Source of the DNA: Haematococcus lacustris
Lineage: Eukaryota; Chlorophyta; Chlorophyceae; Chlamydomonadales; Haematococcaceae
Direction of reading: 5' to 3'
DNA length: 64,000 bases
NCBI GenBank assembly: GCA_030144725.1
Contig: JASKMD010000016.1
Location: forward strand, 735,075-799,074
Position numbers and translations under genes: made by a program. Positions within the stretch are counted from its first letter, which is position 1. Each line of letters opens with the position of its first letter. Below are positions 1 through 12,082 of the stretch, piece after piece. The notes under the pieces are model-generated. The model had not been told where the DNA came from. It made no database searches and saw only the letters and a list, made by a program, of their open reading frames with translations.

Positions 1-89
1 ATCCCTGTCCCACCACCTCCAAGTTTGCCACCCCACCTACCTCCCCCCTTTCCCACCCCCCGCCCCACAACGCACGCACGGCGCTGCAA

Positions 90-150
90 CCCTCTCCCTA
101 CCCTACCCTTGGCGTAGCAGCCCTCTCCCTACCCTACCCTTGGCGTAGCA
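90..150. repeat. 31-bp tandem duplication
   Basis: Two adjacent copies of a 31-bp unit beginning CCCTCTCCCTACCCTACCC, at 90-120 and 121-150. The flanks are C-rich low-complexity DNA. No gene is visible in 1-480. Confidence 0.9.
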
Positions 151-510
151 ATCTGGAGCGGGCAACACGGAGCGGGCGCCTTGGAGTGGGATCCCGTAGT
201 AGCAGCCCACCCTGGCCATGCCATGGACACACACCGCAATGACCCTACCCATCCCTCTCCAAAGGGGACGATAGCTGGATGGTGGAGCACTTGGGTGGTT
301 GTCAGCCCGTGCTTGTTGTGCGACATGGCATAGGTGTGGTAGGTGGGAGTCAATAGTAGTGTGGTGGGTGAAGGATAGCGGGAGCACGTAAGAGGAGCCT
401 ATGAAGTTGCACCCGGTCATCACCAAGGATAGTTGTAGCATCACCTTTGTTGTAGCGTCCATACTCGTTGTAATCTTGCCGCCTTGTTGCAATGTTGTTG
501 TGTTGTCATT

Positions 511-708
511 GTGGTGTGGTGTGGTGTGGTGTGGTGTGGTGTGGTGTGGTGTGGTGTGGTGTGGTGTGGTGTGGTGTGGTGTGGTGTGGTGTGGTGTGGT
601 GTGGTGTGGTGTGGTGTGGTGTGGTGTGGTGTGGTGTGGTGTGGTGTGGTGTGGTGTGGTGTGGTGTGGTGTGGTGTGGTGTGGTGTGGTGTGGTGTGGT
701 GTGGTGTG
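511..708. repeat. (GTGGT)n pentanucleotide array
   Basis: About 40 uninterrupted copies of GTGGT. Because 15 nt equals three units, every frame without a stop gives a long low-complexity peptide; none looks like a gene. Confidence 0.97.
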
Positions 709-780
709 TCGTAGTGTTCTTGTGTTGTCACTTGTGTGGTGTGTCATTGTGTTGTTGGTGTTGTTATTGTTGTGTGTTGT

Positions 781-1039
781 TGGCACCTTGTCACCTTATG
801 TAGAGGTGTTGCATGTCGTAGATGCATCAATATATATGCTTGTCTTGTTGCGATGTTGTTGTGTTGTCATTGTGGTGTGGTGTGTCGTTGTGTTCTTGTG
901 TTGTCACCATGGTGTGGTGTGATGGTGGTGTTGTTGGTGTTGTTGTTGGTGATGTCATTGTTGGTGTTGTATGGTGTTGCCACCTTGTCACCTCATACGG
1001 AGGTGTTGCAAGTCGTTGATGCATTAATGCATATGCTTA
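781..1039. repeat. Duplicated GT-rich segment of about 200 bp
   Basis: The segment at 781-841 (CACCTTGTCACCTTATG..., GATGCATCAATATATATGCTT) recurs in diverged form at 978-1039 (CACCTTGTCACCTCATACGG..., GATGCATTAATGCATATGCTT). The TTGTTGTGTTGTCATTGTGG tract at about 494 also recurs at about 855. The GTGGT array therefore sits in a larger degenerate tandem repeat. Confidence 0.75.
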
Positions 1040-1097
1040 GCATTCCCATAGGGAGGTGTCTCGGGGTGATGGTGGACTAAGACATGTGTATAGGAGT

Positions 1098-1468
1098 AGC
1101 GTAGTGAGGTGTTGCGGGGTGTTTGGGTGTTAAACATGTGTTTTGCGGGGGTGTTGCGGAATGTTTGGGTGTCAATGCATGTGTTTTGCGGGGGTGTAGC
1201 GAGGTGTTGCGAGGTGTTTGGGCGTCAATGCATGTGTTTTGCGGGGGTGTAGCGAGGTGTTGCGGGGTGTTTGGGTGTCAATACATGTGTTTTGCGGGGA
1301 TGTTGCGGGGTGTTTGGGTGTCAATACATGTGTTTTGCGGGGGTGTTGCGGGGTGTTTGGGTGTCAATACATGTGTTTTGCGGGGGTGTAGCGAGGTGTT
1401 GCGAGGTGTTTGGGCGTCAATGCATGTGTTTTGCGGGGGTGTAGCGAGGTGTTGCGGGGTGTTTGGAC
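1098..1468. repeat. 43/57-bp G-rich minisatellite
   Basis: About eight units of the type TGTTTGGGTGTCAATACATG + TGTTTTGCGGGGGTGT, in a short form (about 43 bp) and a long form with an inserted GTAGCGAGGTGTTGCG segment (about 57 bp). The two forms alternate. No coding signal. Confidence 0.9.
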
Positions 1469-1496
1469 AAGGAGATATGTAACAAGCGTCCGAACA

Positions 1497-1790
1497 GATA
1501 CTCAAACAAGCGTCTGTACAGATAGCAAAACAAGCGTCTGTACAGATAGCAAAGCAAGCATTTGCACAGATAGCAAAGAAGCATCTGTACAGATAGCAAA
1601 GAGGCATCTGTACAGATAGCTCAAAGAATCTGTACAGATAGCAATAAAGCATCTGTACAGATCTGTGAATGGGACATCTGTACAGACAGCTTAGAAGGCA
1701 TCTGTACAGATTGTTATGTCTATCTGTACAGATAGCTTTAAAGACATCTGTACAGATAGCTACCTAGCGAATCTGTACAGATACGAAAGC
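1497..1790. repeat. Array of the palindrome TCTGTACAGA
   Basis: A minisatellite of about 24-bp period in which nearly every unit carries TCTGTACAGA, often extended to TATCTGTACAGATA. About a dozen copies are present; spacers vary (AGCAAAACAAGCG, AGCAATAAAGCA, GGGACA and others). The palindrome is better kept than the spacers. Its centre is GTAC, as in the CCAGTACTGG arrays elsewhere in the window. Confidence 0.9.
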
Positions 1791-2144
1791 GAAGAAATTC
1801 GCGGCCAAATTACGTCGCAACGGATGCACGGAATTACATAAGACTTGTACCGTTCGAACGGCCTTCTACTCTAGTTTTCATAGATCTATGGTCGGTCCAA
1901 TCGCGACCGGTCCTTGTTTATCGTGAGTGAGCGCACTTTGCCGCTCGACACTTATTGACTGCCTCCCCAACCTTTCCCAGCCCAACCCCTCTCTTGACCG
2001 GCTTGATTTTACCCGACCAACAACGAAGCGTTCTTATTGTCCATCTGACGTCAAGTCAATTACCAGAAATTTTTGTGGTGGAAGCGGCTTAGCGGCAACG
2101 ATGAAGCGTTATAGTTGTCCATAACTTCAATTTACGATGAGGAC
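1791..2144. other. No recognisable gene
   Basis: Unique-looking sequence with no convincing coding frame, RNA gene or repeat. It ends with ATAACTTCAATTTAC (2121-2135), which is repeated beyond the neighbouring foldback element at 2328-2342. Confidence 0.5.
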
Positions 2145-2320
2145 AACTGCAATGACGAAGCTTTTCCGGGTTTGTAAACGACCGAGGCCGAAGCAGTTCC
2201 GAGTGAACGCTCGAGACCGACGCCAGGGGCCGGAGGCCCCTGGCGGAGGTCGAGAGCGTTCACGAGGAACTGCGAGGCCGAGGTCGTTTACAAACCCGGA
2301 AAAGCTGAGGCGTTGCAGTT
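2145..2320. mobile_element. Foldback (hairpin) element
   Basis: A nested inverted repeat of about 176 bp. The outer arms share AGCTTTTCCGGGTTTGTAAA plus CGAC (2159-2182) with a perfect complement at 2283-2306. Inner arms pair GCAGTTCC and GTGAACGCTC with their complements, and the centre is CGCCAGGGGCC-GGA-GGCCCCTGGCG. ATAACTTCAATTTAC occurs as a direct repeat on each side (2121-2135 and 2328-2342), possibly a target-site duplication, though not immediately adjacent. It could be a foldback MITE or a small-RNA hairpin. Confidence 0.7.
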
Positions 2321-2342
2321 AACTTGTATAACTTCAATTTAC

Positions 2343-3263
2343 AGAGGCGATAAAACGACTCTGACCTCGGCGGAGCCGAGCTGATCATTGTCTTTAATGT
2401 AACATTTGAGGCAATTCTTTGTTTGTTGTTTGGTAAAGGTCACTCGTTGCTATGGCGCGCGCAATGGACGTGGCACTAGTGGTGTTCATCGACAGAATGG
2501 AGCGGCGGCGACAATGACGGCGACGACGGTGGCACCAAACCTGACATCGGTAAGCTCGAATTATTGCCGAGATGGTGCGGCTTACCACGCACTAATATAG
2601 TCTCACTGAAATCGCTATCGGCAAACATCCCTCCGATTTGCTCGTAGGGACACCCGCAAGCCATCCAACGCCCTTGTGGAGATCACAACGTAACGTTCTT
2701 GTGGAGGTAACGATGTGGATAACATGTTTTCTCAGCTGGCCGCCGCCTCCGCCGCCTCTTCAAGTGCCCAGCTACAGCCGCCACCTCCTTGTCCCAATGT
2801 TGCTATCGTAACGTAGGTGTTTCCTCAACCGTGTAGGCGCAGTGACCATCTTTTTGGTCGCTAGGGCAGCCGTGCTAGTGCCAGAGCCGTAGCTGCCAGG
2901 GCTAGTAGTAATCAGGGCAGCAACGTGCGCCTGCGCAATTGTATACGTGTGCATTCATGTTTGCCACATCATGTTGTTTTGTCTCTTGCAGAGTTGCTTG
3001 GTTATGGACTTCCTTCTTAGCATATGCTAACGTTAATGCTTTTGGCCTATCATCAAGTCAAACAGAATCTCAAGCTCAGTCAGGTCAGTGAGCACACTCT
3101 TACATGTGTGCCCCTCGGGGAGGGTGGGCAGATCCCGGTGGGATGGAGTCTTACACTGTGCATGATGGTTGCCACAACCCTATTTGATGTCCTTGTTTGC
3201 AAGAGCTCAAGTCATTTATCCATTGCGGCTACCGATGTGGGGTTGTTTTTCAGGTGGCTTCTG
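2343..3263. other. No recognisable gene
   Basis: Open frames here are short and show no family features. A small palindrome, CTCGGC-GGA-GCCGAG, lies at about 2366-2380. Nothing else could be supported. Confidence 0.5.
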
Positions 3264-3434
3264 TCACTCGCAGAAAAGTTCATGAGAAAAGTTGAAAATT
3301 TTGCCAAAGTGGCTTGATGGAATGTGTTTTTTAGCGGTTCTAAGAATGGGGGTGTAAACCTAAAATCGAGGAAAAATCGGGCTGAGGAGATACGAGAAAA
3401 CCAGTACTGGTCCACCCCCAACCAGTACGTAATG

Positions 3435-3588
3435 GATAATCGGCGGGCCGAGTACATTATGCGAAAATAATGGACGAGTCCGAGTCGACGCGGACATATA
3501 CACCGAGGCGCAGCCGAGGTGTATATGGCCGCGGAGACGAGGACGAGTCCATTAGATTCGCGTAATGTGCGAGGTAGAGGCGATTATC
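3435..3588. repeat. Foldback hairpin, family copy 1
   Basis: An imperfect inverted repeat about 154 bp long. Outer arms are GATAATCG...ATTATGCGAAAATAATGGAC and GTCCATTAGATTCGCGTAAT...CGATTATC. The apical stem is CATATACACC/GGTGTATATG around a GAGGCGCAGCCGA loop. A relative at about 51209-51310 keeps the loop and the pairing but not the stem sequence. Confidence 0.8.
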
Positions 3589-3602
3589 TGGTATATCTGA
3601 GG

Positions 3603-3698
3603 TCCGCGGCCCGTCAATTATACAAAAGCGTACCCCGCGGCCCGTCAATTATACAAAAGCGTACCCCGCGGCCCGGCAATTATACAAAAGCGCGGTCA
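3603..3698. repeat. 33-bp tandem repeat, three copies
   Basis: Three near-identical units of the form CCGCGGCCCGTCAATTATAC + AAAAGCGTAC. The last unit has CCCGGCAATT. The repeat lies inside the 685-bp insertion. Confidence 0.9.
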
Positions 3699-4148
3699 AC
3701 GTTAGGTCAAATATCTGAAGTTTTTGACAACGAAGTAGCTTAGCAGCAACGACAAAGCATTCCCTTTGTCTTTCCGCGATGAGCGCGGCCTGCCCAAAGC
3801 CCGAAGCTTCTAGTCAACATGCCAGCCTGGCAAATATAAGTATACATGCCAGCCTGGCAACATGTCCGCTAAGCTACCGCGCTTTGCTGCAATTGCCGCG
3901 TTGAGGTTGCAATAGTTGCGTAGGCGAGCTCTTTCGGGAAACTCGCGACTTGCAGGTTTCGAGGTGCAAGCCTTACATGCAACTAGCACACTCGCGACTT
4001 GCGGTACACTTGCGGAACACGCGGAGCTAGCTGCCCGCCCTTTGCAACCTTGATATACTCATCCGAGTTATGGAAAATTATTTGATCCTGTATTTTGCAT
4101 ACACTTCAGATATTGGTTGCCTCCCAACCGTTGCTGGTTTACCCCCAA

Positions 4149-4890
4149 CCAGTACTGGTTTATTCCCAACCAGTACTGGTTTATTCCCAACCAGTACTGG
4201 TTTATTCCCAACCAGTACTGGTTGCCTCCCAACCAGTTGCTGGTTTACCCCCAACCAGTACTGGTTTATTCTCCAACCAGTACTGGTTTATTCCCAACCA
4301 GTACTGGTTTATTCCTAACCAGTACTGGTATATTCCCAACCAGTACTGGTTTATTCCCAACCAGTACTGGTTTACCCCCAACCAGTACTGGTTTATTCCC
4401 AACCAGTACTGGTTTATTCCCAACCAGTACTGGTTTATTCCCAACCAGTACTGGTTTATTCCCAACCAGTACTGGTTTATTCCTAACCAGTACTGGTTTA
4501 TTCCCAACCAGTACTGGTTTATTCCCAACCAGTACTGGTTTACCCCCAACCAGTACTGGTTTATTCCCAACCAGTACTGGTTTATTCCCAACCAGTACTG
4601 GTTTATTCCTAAACAGTACTGGTTCACCCCCAACCAGTACTGGTTCACACCAAACCAGTACTGGTTCACACCCCCCCCCCAAATTAAAAAATTTACAAAA
4701 TTTAACCAGTACTGGTTCACCCCAGCCAGTACTGGTTCACCCCCAACCAGTACTGGTTCACACCAAACCAGTACTGGTTGGTGATCAGCCAGTACTGGTT
4801 CACACCAAACCAGTACTGGTTCACACCCCCCCCCCAAATTAAAAAATTTTCAAAAATTTAACCAGTACTGGTTCACCCCAGCCAGTACTG
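4149..4890. repeat. CCAGTACTGG array A (spacer TTTATTCCCAA)
   Basis: Roughly 30 copies of the perfect 10-bp palindrome CCAGTACTGG, mostly separated by the 11-bp spacer TTTATTCCCAA (21-bp period), with variants TTTACCCCCAA and TTCACCCCCAA. Toward the right end the array is punctuated by C-runs plus AAATTAAAAAATTT. The frames that stay open across it (NQYWLGI-type repeats) are by-products of the 21-bp period. Confidence 0.97.
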
Positions 4891-4901
4891 GTTCACCCCC
4901 A
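4891..4901. repeat. Target-site duplication, left
   Basis: GTTCACCCCCA, repeated at 5509-5519 on the other side of the SINE-like insertion. The uninterrupted sequence exists at the matching point of block copy 2. Confidence 0.85.
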
Positions 4902-5508
4902 GAAAGAAGAAAGAAAGAAAGAAAGAAAACTACTCCGGTACAAACCGGCGTGCATTAAGGGAGGAGCTTCCGCCTGTGGCGCGGCCTGCTCCCACCTCCA
5001 AACGTTGGACACAGGCTGGACATGTCCCCACCAAGCTGCCCTAGCTGTAGCCACAGACCACAGCTAGCACCCAAGGCAAACAAAGAGGCATGAGAGGAGC
5101 AAAGACCAGTGCACTCGGCAGCTGGCCTTAACTCTTCTCCTCGTTGACGAGAGCAATTCCAGCCTTGTCCGCCGGATGTCGCACTAAAAGCTGAAGTTCA
5201 AGCTCCAAAAGTCCAAACTTCAGCTGTCAGCCAACGTCCCGCGTTGAGGTAGCTCTGCTCCCTCCTTGTCGACGCCAGCAACTCCACAACAGCTCGGTGA
5301 CCCGCAGCGGTCGTGTGCGGCACCCGGACCTCATTTGTATTCCGCTGGACAAAGCGGTGCCCGTTCAAGCCTGGGAAGGCTTTCCCGTTGCATCCCAATT
5401 TATATACCGCTGGGTGCGGTGGTGAGGTAGCTTAGCCAATCCGTGCGACCGAAGTCAACGCGGATTGTTACCAGGGCCACCGCGTGGAGGTGCCTCACCG
5501 CCAGCCCC
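4902..5508 (-). mobile_element. SINE-like retroelement, minus strand
   Basis: A 607-bp insertion flanked by the 11-bp direct repeat GTTCACCCCCA. Read on the minus strand it ends with CCTTAATGCACGCC, a small hairpin (CCGGT-ttgt-ACCGG), GGAGTAG and a (TTTC)n tail. The same 3' end occurs on the LINE at 53.2-59.5 kb, but similarity stops after about 75 nt, so this is either a SINE mobilised by that LINE or a 5'-truncated relative. No coding frame is convincing. A weak A-box-like TGGCGGTGAGG lies near its 5' end. Block copy 2 is the empty site. Confidence 0.75.
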
Positions 5509-5519
5509 GTTCACCCCCA
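5509..5519. repeat. Target-site duplication, right
   Basis: Second copy of GTTCACCCCCA, directly followed by the resumed palindrome array at 5520. Confidence 0.85.
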
Positions 5520-6175
5520 ACCAGTACTGGTTCACACCAAACCAGTACTGGTTCACACCCCCCCCCCAAAATAAAAAATTTACAAAAATTTAACCAGTAC
5601 TGGTTCACCCCAGCCAGTACTGGCTAACCTCCAACCAGTATTGGCTGACACCCAACCAGTATTGGCTGACCCCCAACTTGTACTGGCTGACACCCAACTA
5701 GGAGGGCAGCGACAACACACACTATCTAGTACAGTGTGACCCTCATCCATTACTGTGTGACCCCTCAAGTGCTGAAGGGCTGGGTGAAGGGCTGAAGGAG
5801 GGGGCTTGCTTAGAAACATTTACCAAGTTGGAGATTATTATACGTTAGGCTAGAGCCATTGGATGTACTTACACGTGACACTGAGCTACTGATGTTGCAA
5901 GGTATACAGAGTACATATCACCATGAGGACAACATGCATATGCCATGACCCACTCCTGGTTATCACATAGCACACAGCGCCATACAATCATCAAGCTATG
6001 TAGCGCCAACTAACACCCTCCACAATCTCATGTGCTGGTTGACCTAAGTCAACGCCCTCTTCTTAATAGGGTCCAACGACCTTGAGGTAATGAAGGTACT
6101 CGTCCACGCTCCAGCCCCTAAGCGAAGTAACACAGATTAATCTTACATACAATGCTCTACTGGACCCAATGACTA

Positions 6176-6335
6176 CAATGCATGACACACATTACTGTGA
6201 GGCATCCTGCACTGGGATGTAACCAGCACTGGCTGTGACCAGCATTGGTTTACAACCAGCACTGGTTTGCAACCAGCACTGGCTGGCAACCAGCACTGGT
6301 CTGCAACCAGCACTGGCTGGCAACCAGCACTCTCA
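6176..6335. repeat. Degenerate CCAGCACTGG array, inverted relative of 16.1 kb
   Basis: About six to seven units of CCAGCACTGG or CCAGCATTGG, a decayed form no longer self-complementary. The left flank (ATGCATGACACACATTACTG, GGATGTAACCAGCACTGG) is the reverse complement of the right end of array B at about 16090-16165. The homology continues outward (6066-6176 against 16165-16250), so the two are inverted copies of one unit. Confidence 0.8.
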
Positions 6336-9300
6336 CTGAAAGCAGGCAAGAGCTTGGTTTGGATCAGCAAGCACATTAGCAGCATCAGTGGCAAGCAGCA
6401 TGAGCACGCTACTGAGTGGTGCCGGCAGCAGAGTGGAGAGACCTACTGCCTGCACGCTGCTAACTACTCGCCTTTCGCCTTTCGCACTTGCTGCCTGGCT
6501 GGGGAGGGTTGCTGCTCCATGCCACCGCCCCTCTGTGGTGTGGGAGGAGGATGGTGGGAGGGGGCGAAGGTTGCAATGGGGAGGGGAGGGGGTGGGTAGG
6601 AGAGCATTGGCGGGGTGAGGTGGTGGCTGCCATGCCACGTGAAGGAAAGGGAACTGAAAGGGAGGGGGAGGGAGGGGATAGAGGAAGGGGATATGGGGAT
6701 ATGGGGATATGGGGACTGCCTCCGGACTGCTCGTACAGTGCGCATATGGGGGCACAGGGGCCCATAGGGGACATAGGCGCACGGGTTGTGAGATGTAGCT
6801 GTAGCAGCAGCAACAGCACTCACCACACAGCGACCGACCCCTGCCTGCTCCAGGTGAGTGGTGTAGTTGGTGGTGGTCAGTGGGGCTGGGCTGGGCGGGG
6901 GCGCGGGTAGGGGGTAGGAAGGCGGGAGTAGGGGGGGCGGGGTCGGGGGCAAGGGCGGGGGAGGGGAGGGCAGGTGTCTGCGATGTCAGGGGGTAGAAGG
7001 GGGAGGTGGAAGGGGAAGGGGAAAGTAGGGTGCGAGGGTAGAGTAGGATGGTGAGGGTAGAGTAGAGTAGAGGGTAGAGTAGAGGCTTGATTGGGCTGGG
7101 CTGGGCGGGGCCGGGGCAGAGCTGCGGGAGTAAGAAGGGGCGGGGAGGTGCCCATCCGACCTACAGCCAAGGGGCGTGCACGTGAGTTAGGAAGCTTGGT
7201 GTGGGCACTGAGCCCTAGCCACTTGCCAGTAGCCACTCACTGACTGGATTACCTGTGGCCATCAATAGCCACTCATTAGCAGGAGGAAGGAAGGGACCAA
7301 AGGGGCAGGGAGACGAAGGGGGTAGGGAGGGGGGAAGTAGGTTAGGAGGGTAGGTTATGAGGGTGGGGTGGTGTGTGGGGTGGGGATTGGGTGTGCCGCT
7401 GCAGCAAACATGGGCTGGCGGTTAGGTAGGTGCAAGAGAGGGGGCTAGCCACTCACATGCTTACACAGTGCTGCTCCATGCTCCTAGTTTGCTCTTACCT
7501 TAATCCTTGTGATGGGGAAGTGGGATGAGGGTTGCGCAAAGATGGTGGGGGGTGAGGAGAAGTTGGTGGTGGGGTGAGGGCAGCGATGTCATGTCAAATG
7601 GAAGGGACTGGCACATGGAGGATGCGTGGAAAGGAAGGGGGGAAGAGGTTGCAATGGGGAGGGGAGAGGGTGGTTGCAATGGGGAGGGGTAAGGGGAGGT
7701 GGTGGAAAAGCCTTGCTACTGGCTGCTGGGTAGGGTAGAGAGGTGGCAGCCGGGTATGGGGGGAGGGGTAGGGGGAGGGGAGAAGTAGGTGAGGTGGCGG
7801 AGTTGGAGGTGGTGGTGATAAGTTAGGGGGAAGGGGCGAGGGGCAGCAGTGACTCTGACCTGCAGTAAACACAAGGTACGTGCTTGCGATGAAAGACAGC
7901 AAGGAATGCAGGCTCACCTAGTGGGATGGGGAAGGGAATGGTAGGGTGGGGTGGGTAGTCTCAACCTGTCCGTCACGGTCAGGGAGAGGGGGGGGTGAAA
8001 AACTGTTCCGTTACTGTGCCTCCTCATGCTGCCGTCTGGCATGCTTTTGATGAGGGCTGCTGGATGAGAGGAAGTAAGAGTGGGGGGGAAGGAAAAGAGA
8101 CTATGACCGTCAGACCTGCAGCAAAGAAGGGGCATGGCAATGGTTTGGCTAGAATTAGGAGTAAGTGCTTCGTGGCTAGGCATGTAACACTAGTTGCGAG
8201 GTTCGGCGCTGCGTGGCTGTAAAAATGACTACGAGGCTGGCTGGCTGCGGAAATGCCCACCAGATGAGGGTCGCGATTCGAGGGCAGCGAGGCTGCAAGA
8301 CTGGCTGCGAGATTGAGTCGTGGATGCGCAAAACCTTTGGTAACCCTATTCTGGCCTAGGTATCGGTGGCGGGGTGGGGTGGGGATGCGAAGGGGCGTCA
8401 ATGGCGGACGAACTCGGAGATGTTAGACATGAGATATGAAAAACTAAAAATGCGCCCAGTACACGACGTAGTCATTAACGCGTCGATTCTAGTCATGGTA
8501 GGAACGTAGCTGCAGCTGGTGGCAGCAAATGACTTAGCGTTGAGGATAGGGTTACAGGACAGCGCCAAGAAGTCCACCTCGCAGCCCTGCAGCCTCGCTG
8601 CCCTCATTTCGCGACCCGCATCTAGGTAGCCAGGCGGCCACGAAGCCAGCCTTCCCTTGCAGACCACGCAACATCGCCACATCGCCACATCGCAGCCAGG
8701 CAGCAACAGTGCAGCCGGGCAGCCACATCTCATGTAGAGGCCAGCCTCCTAGCCAATCTCGCAACCTCGAGATCTTAGCCAACAGCCGTCTCAGCCAACT
8801 CAGACCACGCCAAATACACGGTGCATTACCTCGCCACGCTTTGCGCGTAGCGAATGCGTTGCGAGGTAATGTAGCGCTTCACATGCAGCGACCCACCTTT
8901 TTGCCTTGACATGTAACCACCATCTCCGAGCCCATCTTCCCTGCCCCTTGTGCATCAAATACATTACTCCTCCTTTGATAACCCGTCACCTCCTTGCCAC
9001 AGGTCCACATCCCTTTACCCTCCTTCCCCTTTCACTCCCCTTCCTCCCCCCCTCCCTCCCTCCCTCCCTCCCTCCCCAGGTCTCCACAGGTGGCTACAAG
9101 TCCCCTTCCCTACCCTGTCCCACCAATTCCACTTTCACCTCTCCCCAACCCCCGCTTCCCCCCTCCCCATCACCTCCCCCTGACATCCCAGCCCCCTCCC
9201 TTACCCCAGCAGACCACCCCAGAGAGCCCACCCCACCCTTGACGCTCAACCCTACCTTGGCTCTTTCACCCATCACCAACCTTGGCTCTTTCACCCATCA

Positions 9301-9367
9301 CCAACCTACCCTGATACCTCGGCATCACTACCACCACCTTCCCCTCCCTCCCACCCCCCACCTTCTT
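6336..9367. other. G-rich tract, no recognisable gene; reverse copies of an intron-like module
   Basis: Plus-strand G-rich low complexity (6500-7830), then a mixed region and C-rich DNA to 9367. Minus-strand copies of the intron-like module occur at 7240-7161 (GTGAGTGGCTA to TGTAG, 80 bp), about 7917-7860, and an acceptor-side piece at about 8150-8110. Open frames are all low-complexity Pro/Gly types without recognisable domains. Confidence 0.55.

Positions 9368-12082
<2,715 letters not shown>

Larger units (their letters stand above)
3429..4113. mobile_element. 685-bp insertion inside repeat block copy 1
   Basis: Copy 2 reads ...CCCCCAACCAGTAC-TGGTTGCCTCCCAACC without interruption. In copy 1 the break falls exactly after CCAGTAC (3428) and the sequence resumes with TGGTTGCCTCC at 4114. 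The intervening 685 bp holds a foldback hairpin (3435-3588), three 33-bp tandem repeats and a doubled palindromic motif CATGCCAGCCTGGCAA. No clear terminal inverted repeat or transposase is seen. A deletion in copy 2 is formally possible but less likely because the palindrome is regenerated exactly. Confidence 0.7.
3264..6065. repeat. CCAGTACTGG-bearing repeat block, copy 1 (with insertions)
   Basis: This block matches 59537-61462 closely. Both copies start TCACTCGCAGAAAAGTTCATG, run through a conserved lead (TAGCGGTTCTAAGAATGGGG, ATCGAGGAAAAATCGGGCTG), then a CCAGTACTGG array, AT-rich inserts next to C-runs, and a unique tail from ACTTGTACTGGCTGACACCC to AACGCCCTCTTCTTA. Copy 1 carries two insertions absent from copy 2 (3429-4113 and 4902-5508 with its target duplication) and has a shorter palindrome array. 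Copy 2 is followed directly by TTAGGG repeats; copy 1 is followed by ATAGGGTCC. Confidence 0.9.

Noticed and set aside
511..708. CGVVW-repeat and TPHHT-repeat peptides
   Set aside because: Direct product of the (GTGGT)n microsatellite in different frames.
4095..4842. NQYWLGI or TSTGLFP repeat proteins in arrays A and C
   Set aside because: The 21-bp period is a multiple of three, so any frame without a stop in one unit stays open. Nothing gene-like flanks them.
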